A stretch of 64,000 nt of DNA from positions 62,001 through 126,000 of the forward strand of contig NZ_NNBY01000032.1 in NCBI RefSeq assembly GCF_002834235.1, written 5' to 3'. Under the pieces are notes generated by a model. That model was given only the letters and a program-made list of their open reading frames with translations, had not been told where the DNA came from and made no database searches. The position numbers were made by a program, and so were the translations under genes. Shown here piece after piece: positions 60,188 to 64,000 of this stretch. Numbering within the stretch: position 1 is the first letter of the stretch; every line of letters starts with the position of its first letter. This DNA comes from Ruminococcus bromii (GTDB lineage: Bacteria; Bacillota; Clostridia; Oscillospirales; Acutalibacteraceae).

Positions 60188-61357
60188 GTGAAAAAAGTTA
60201 TTACAAATATTTATGAATATTTCAGACAGTGTGACGCAGTGTTGTGGCTGTTGGCCTTGACCGCTGTTGCGTACAGTTTTCTTTTGATTGCGAGTATGCA
60301 ACGATCGGGCGAATACAGTTATCTAAGAACTCAGATTATCGCTGTGTCTGTCGGTCTTGCGGCATCGGTGTTTATATCAATTGCCGATTACAGATTCCTT
60401 ATACGAAAATGGTACATTGCCGCAATAGTGGGAATTGTTCTTGCCGGACTTGTGTTTGTGTTCGGAGTTCAGGTTAGCGGAACAGATGATACGGCATGGA
60501 TTAATCTTCCGGGCGGATTTTCAATTCAGCCGTCTGAGTTTATAAAAATCTGTTTTATCATAACTTTTTCAAAGCATTTGTCGTGGCTGAGAGAAAAGAA
60601 AATGATTGAAAAGTTTTCGGGAGTACTTTTCCTTGCACTTCATGCAATGATACCAATGGCAATTATTCATATTCAGGGTGATGACGGTACAGTTCTTATA
60701 TTTGCGCTTATGTTTTTGGTTATGACATTTGCGGCAGGTGTTCAACTGAGATATTTTGTCATTTTTGGAGGATTGCTTGTGTGTGCAATTCCGATTATAT
60801 GGAATGTGTTTATGAATGAAGAACATCGTAACAGGGTTCTTGCTTTGTTTGACCTTGACGGGAATGCACTGACAAATTACGGTTGGCAACAGTATCAGGG
60901 TAAGGTTTCAATTGCAAGCGGTGAAGCTTTCGGAAGCGGACTTTTTAACGGTCAGCGTGTTGAACATTCAATCGTCCCCGAACAGGAAAACGATTTTATC
61001 TTTACCGTTGCAGGAGAGGAACTCGGATTTGTCGGATGCATGGCGCTTTTGCTGATTTTGTTTTTTATTATATTAAAAGTGATTTTGAATGCAAAAAATT
61101 CAAGTGAATTTGAAGGCAAGTATATCTGCTACGGTGTGTTTTCAATGATAGCGTCGCAAACAATTGTAAATATAGGAATGGTGCTTGGATTTCTTCCCGT
61201 AGTCGGAATAACCCTTCCCTTGTTCAGTTCGGGAGGTACTTCGGCTTTGAGTACGCTCATTAGTCTTGGTCTTGTACAGAGTGTGAGATATCACAATACT
61301 GACGATATGAACAAAGCTTTTGTAAGGCGAGGCAGTTCAAATCGAATCAGAATGTAA
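60188..61357 (+). CDS. rodA: RodA/FtsW/SpoVE-family peptidoglycan glycosyltransferase
   Basis: A 389-residue SEDS protein with about ten membrane segments. INLPGGFSIQPSEFIKI holds the family's conserved P-S-E block, and QEQND-type EQENDFIFTVAGEELGF and LPLFSSGGTS are the other signatures. It polymerises lipid II with a partner class B PBP, which is not in the window. Division, elongation and sporulation members cannot be separated with confidence; RodA is favoured by the overall sequence. The start is GTG with AAAGG 9 nt upstream; a TTG three codons earlier touches it. Confidence 0.88.
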   Translation: MKKVITNIYEYFRQCDAVLWLLALTAVAYSFLLIASMQRSGEYSYLRTQIIAVSVGLAASVFISIADYRFLIRKWYIAAIVGIVLAGLVFVFGVQVSGTDDTAWINLPGGFSIQPSEFIKICFIITFSKHLSWLREKKMIEKFSGVLFLALHAMIPMAIIHIQGDDGTVLIFALMFLVMTFAAGVQLRYFVIFGGLLVCAIPIIWNVFMNEEHRNRVLALFDLDGNALTNYGWQQYQGKVSIASGEAFGSGLFNGQRVEHSIVPEQENDFIFTVAGEELGFVGCMALLLILFFIILKVILNAKNSSEFEGKYICYGVFSMIASQTIVNIGMVLGFLPVVGITLPLFSSGGTSALSTLISLGLVQSVRYHNTDDMNKAFVRRGSSNRIRM

Positions 61358-61374
61358 TTTAATACAAATAAACT

Positions 61375-61407
61375 AAACCGCAGACATCAAAATGCCTGCG
61401 GTTTTTA
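61375..61407. terminator. Terminator between rodA and cdaR
   Basis: AAACCGCAG pairs with CTGCGGTTT over a 12-base loop and is followed by TT on the plus strand. It sits between convergent genes and may serve both. Confidence 0.75.
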
Positions 61408-61411
61408 TGGG

Positions 61412-62671
61412 TCATTTTTCGCTGATTGTTATATTTGCCTTGTAACTTCCGCTTACCCAACAGGTGTCAGTACCGCTGAGTTTGAAAGTAACAGGCATCT
61501 GAACCGAGCCTACTGTTCCGCTCTGATCCGAGGTGTCAATTACACCTTCAATATCTGAGCTTTTAAGGCTTTTAAGTTCCTTTTTACTGCCTATTACGGT
61601 AACATTCATACTTGTCTGTGTTACATCGGCTTTGTATTTTGAAGAAAGACCGCTTACTTTAAATGAATCAACGGTAAAGGTTTTCTTGGACAGACCGCTG
61701 AGGTCAAGTACAAGCTTTGCTGAGGTTGAGTTACTGATATTTTTGCAGTCACTCGGGATGTTTATTCCCTGCGTATCGTACTCATAACGCTCGTTTGAAA
61801 GTGTTGCAAAATCGATTGACTCAAGCTTTACGCTGTCAGTTTTGTCAAGCACTTCTTTTGGACCTGCAAGCAGAATCTTTGAAGGCTCAACCGTAAGCAT
61901 ATCATCGTTTAAATCAAGACCTTTGGGTTTGTTAATAAACTCAGGAATTACATTTACCGTCTTTTCGGGGAGAACGGAAATTGTAGCCTCAACATCCGTA
62001 AACTCCATTGTAAGAAGCTCGGTGGAGATTTTATTTCCTGTTTTATCATAAAGCACAATATTTGCGGTCGTTGAGGTCGGCTCATTTAGTATACTGTCAA
62101 GTTCGGCTGATGCCGAAACCTTTGCGATTTTGGCAATCTCTGTTTGAGGTCCTGAGATTGTGATATTCTTTGATGCAAGAGAAGTTGACGCATAGTATCC
62201 GTCGGCAACCTTGTAAACAACATTTTCCTGAATCGGAAAACTTGTTTCACGCTGATAATCAACAATTACATTGACATTTGAAGGCGTAACGGTTGAGATA
62301 ATCTGAAAGTTGGCACTCGGGTTGGCTTTTACGGCTGAAAGCGAAAGCTGATAAGTTCCTGCCGAGTCAATTCCGTTTGTAGCACCCGTGACAGTAATAT
62401 CCTTTGTTCCGATAGAACCGAGAACGGCTCTGCTGCCTGTTACGGTTACCGTGGCAGTCTGCTCCGCATCACGGAATACCTGCAACCCGTTGTTATCAAG
62501 CTGGTCAGGCAATTCAATCTGAATGGGAATATTGCTTATTGTTACGGTTGTATCATTTGTTGTACCCATACTCATATAAACCCATGTTATTGTTGAGATT
62601 ACAAGGGCGAGTATAATCAGAAATTTGTTATTCTGAAACAGTTTGTTGAGAGAGAGTTTTTTCTTTTTCAT
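61412..62671 (-). CDS. cdaR: YbbR-domain regulator of diadenylate cyclase
   Basis: A 419-residue extracytoplasmic protein. One N-terminal membrane segment (about 16-35, FLIILALVISTITWVYMSM) is followed by four YbbR-like beta-rich repeats. CdaR binds the membrane domain of CdaA and tunes c-di-AMP synthesis. It overlaps cdaA by four bases (ATGA), as in other Firmicutes. glmM, often third in the operon, is not here; a terminator follows. Confidence 0.92.
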   Translation of the reverse strand: MKKKKLSLNKLFQNNKFLIILALVISTITWVYMSMGTTNDTTVTISNIPIQIELPDQLDNNGLQVFRDAEQTATVTVTGSRAVLGSIGTKDITVTGATNGIDSAGTYQLSLSAVKANPSANFQIISTVTPSNVNVIVDYQRETSFPIQENVVYKVADGYYASTSLASKNITISGPQTEIAKIAKVSASAELDSILNEPTSTTANIVLYDKTGNKISTELLTMEFTDVEATISVLPEKTVNVIPEFINKPKGLDLNDDMLTVEPSKILLAGPKEVLDKTDSVKLESIDFATLSNERYEYDTQGINIPSDCKNISNSTSAKLVLDLSGLSKKTFTVDSFKVSGLSSKYKADVTQTSMNVTVIGSKKELKSLKSSDIEGVIDTSDQSGTVGSVQMPVTFKLSGTDTCWVSGSYKANITISEK

Positions 62672-63558
62672 TTTTCAGCCTTCTCTCTTTTTGAACTTTT
62701 CGGGTTCTTCTGAAAAAACTTTTTGGGCGGTTCATCATCGTCATAGCCACGATCATAGATAAGAAACTGTTCAAGCTTTTTGATTAGTTCTTCTCTTGTA
62801 AACTCACGGAGCAAAATACCGTTTACCGCAAGAGAAATTACACCTGTTTCTTCACTTACTATAAGGACAACAGCGTCGCTTTGTTCACTGATACCGAGTC
62901 CTGCTCTGTGTCGTGTACCGAGATTGATATCTACATTAGGATTTGATGTGAGCGGTAAAATACATCCTGCTGCAAAAAGTTTTCCGTCACGGATAATGCT
63001 TGCACCGTCATGCAATGGTGCTTTGTTAAAAAATATATTGCCGAACAGAGCTACTGATGTTTCGGCATCAATAATTGTGCCTGTAGCGGCTATATCGGAA
63101 AGCATGGTTTCTCGTTCAAACACAAGCAAAGCACCTGTTTTTGAACGAGAGAAAAGAACTGCTGTGTCAGCCGCATCTACGATTGACTTTTCTACAGCCT
63201 TTTTCCATTCATCACCTTTGTGGTGCTTAGTAAATATTTTTATATATTTTTTATAGGTGTTGTTGCGTCCCATCTGTTCAAGAGCCTTTCTGATTTCCGG
63301 CTGAAAGATGATAGCAATAACAACAACTGCTGCCTCGAAAAATGTTCGCAACAGGGATGAAAGCATAACAAGACCAAACAGAGACGAAAGAAAATAAACT
63401 ATCAGGAGCATAATTACACCTTTGAGAAGCTGAACTGCTCTTGTTTCCTGAATAAGTTTGAACAGTCCGAAAATCAACAGTGCAATTGCAAGAATATCGA
63501 CAATATCTCTTAGCTGTATAGTCTTGATAATGGAAAGAATGCTGTTAAATATTTCCAA
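62668..63558 (-). CDS. cdaA: Diadenylate cyclase CdaA (DacA)
   Basis: A 296-residue membrane enzyme that makes c-di-AMP from two ATP. Three membrane segments in the first 90 residues precede the DAC domain, whose active-site motifs LHDGASII (DGA) and GTRHRAGLG (RHR) are both intact near 178 and 212. The tail is lysine-rich. The start is TTG with AAGGGG about 10 nt upstream. The TTGCAA-18-TAGAAT promoter lies about 40 nt before the start. Confidence 0.95.
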   Translation of the reverse strand: MEIFNSILSIIKTIQLRDIVDILAIALLIFGLFKLIQETRAVQLLKGVIMLLIVYFLSSLFGLVMLSSLLRTFFEAAVVVIAIIFQPEIRKALEQMGRNNTYKKYIKIFTKHHKGDEWKKAVEKSIVDAADTAVLFSRSKTGALLVFERETMLSDIAATGTIIDAETSVALFGNIFFNKAPLHDGASIIRDGKLFAAGCILPLTSNPNVDINLGTRHRAGLGISEQSDAVVLIVSEETGVISLAVNGILLREFTREELIKKLEQFLIYDRGYDDDEPPKKFFQKNPKSSKREKAEK

Positions 63559-63598
63559 TCTGCTTTCCCCTTCCTTTATTTTTAAATTCCTTGTTATT

Positions 63599-63628
63599 AT
63601 TCTAACATACTTTTGTTATTAATTGCAA
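63599..63628 (-). promoter_or_regulatory. Promoter for cdaA-cdaR
   Basis: Minus strand: TTGCAA (63628-63623), an 18-nt spacer and TAGAAT (63604-63599). Confidence 0.6.
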
Positions 63629-63633
63629 CCTTT

Positions 63634-63999
63634 TTAAATTGTTTTTTTCTGTTTGTTGTTCTTAGAAATACGGCTTACGGCATTTGCAAAATATACAACA
63701 TCATTTTTTGTTGTAAATGTCGATACAACAGCTCTTACGGTTCCTGTATCCTGAGTGCCGAAGCTTTTGTGTGCAAGGGGCGCACAATGGAGTCCTGCTC
63801 TTACGGCAATGTTGTAGCTGTCATTAAGAATTTTTGCAACTGTTTCACTTTCGGTATTTTTAATATTAAAGGAAATTACAGGAACGCTGTGACTTTTCTC
63901 AGGCATTTTGGTGTATAATATTACATTTTCCGCTTTTTCAAGCCTTTTGTAGAGCATTCGTGCAAGACCTAACTCGGAATTATATATTCTGTCTGTTTT
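63634..63999 (-). CDS. Class V aminotransferase / cysteine desulfurase-like, C-terminal part
   Basis: The frame is open to the right window edge, so the N terminus and the PLP lysine lie outside. The visible 121 residues include VRAGLHCAPLAHK, where the cysteine matches the active-site Cys of group II cysteine desulfurases, and GTVRAVVSTFTTKNDV, the family's ending. It may be a SufS-like desulfurase or the related EF2568-type aminotransferase; the context does not decide. Confidence 0.8.
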   Translation of the reverse strand, partial: KTDRIYNSELGLARMLYKRLEKAENVILYTKMPEKSHSVPVISFNIKNTESETVAKILNDSYNIAVRAGLHCAPLAHKSFGTQDTGTVRAVVSTFTTKNDVVYFANAVSRISKNNKQKKTI

Positions 64000-64000
64000 T

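Overview
The window looks like chromosome from a low-GC, spore-forming gut Firmicute of the class Clostridia, most likely in or near the Ruminococcaceae/Oscillospiraceae. The evidence is AT-rich genes with strong GGAGG-type ribosome binding sites and TTGACA-17-TATAAT promoters; a SCIFF ranthipeptide with its radical SAM maturase; sporulation and germination genes (CwlD-type amidase, CwlJ, GerQ-like); CdaA/CdaR; FeoAB; and a secreted protein ending in a dockerin. TGA is an ordinary stop in the core genes. No database search was run; family names come from reading motifs.

Layout. 1-11100: end of an M19 dipeptidase, thrC plus a phosphoesterase, then a protein-quality block tig-clpP-clpX-lon followed by engB, lysA and a DUF1275 membrane protein. 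11095-18222: a small Xre regulator, gdhA, a Xer-type recombinase, cwlD-radA-DUF6873 on the minus strand and map. 18238-19775: a PurF-like protein whose glutaminase active site is gone. 19806-26549: a cobalamin-riboswitch-controlled minus-strand operon encoding a transcobalamin-like secreted protein with a dockerin, a membrane-anchored DUF4430 protein, EcfT, and one polypeptide that joins two ECF ATPases to an S component. 26681-38120: feoAB, an MBL hydrolase, the SCIFF pair scfA-scfB, an Orn/Lys/Arg decarboxylase-family enzyme, prfC, hemW, a zinc-ribbon membrane protein and a cwlJ-gerQ germination pair.

38390-49274 is an accessory island lying on the 3' side of tRNA-Ser(CGA). It holds a broken excisionase-like gene, an RNase III with two dsRNA-binding domains and a tiny very acidic partner, a nonsense-mutated tnpV, then a clearly GC-richer block: an HTH-AAA-PDDEXK protein, two tandem palindromes and a complete type I restriction-modification operon (hsdR-hsdM-hsdS).

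49364-64000 returns to AT-rich core sequence: an AlbA/Schlafen-type protein, a TetR-controlled pair of ABC transporters headed by a frameshifted GNAT gene, a second Xre regulator, fhs-tsaE-tsaB-rpiB, rodA, cdaA-cdaR and the end of a class V aminotransferase.

The two places most worth following up are the B12 capture and uptake operon and the double-dsRBD RNase III with its acidic neighbour. No CRISPR array, rRNA or intact insertion sequence was seen.
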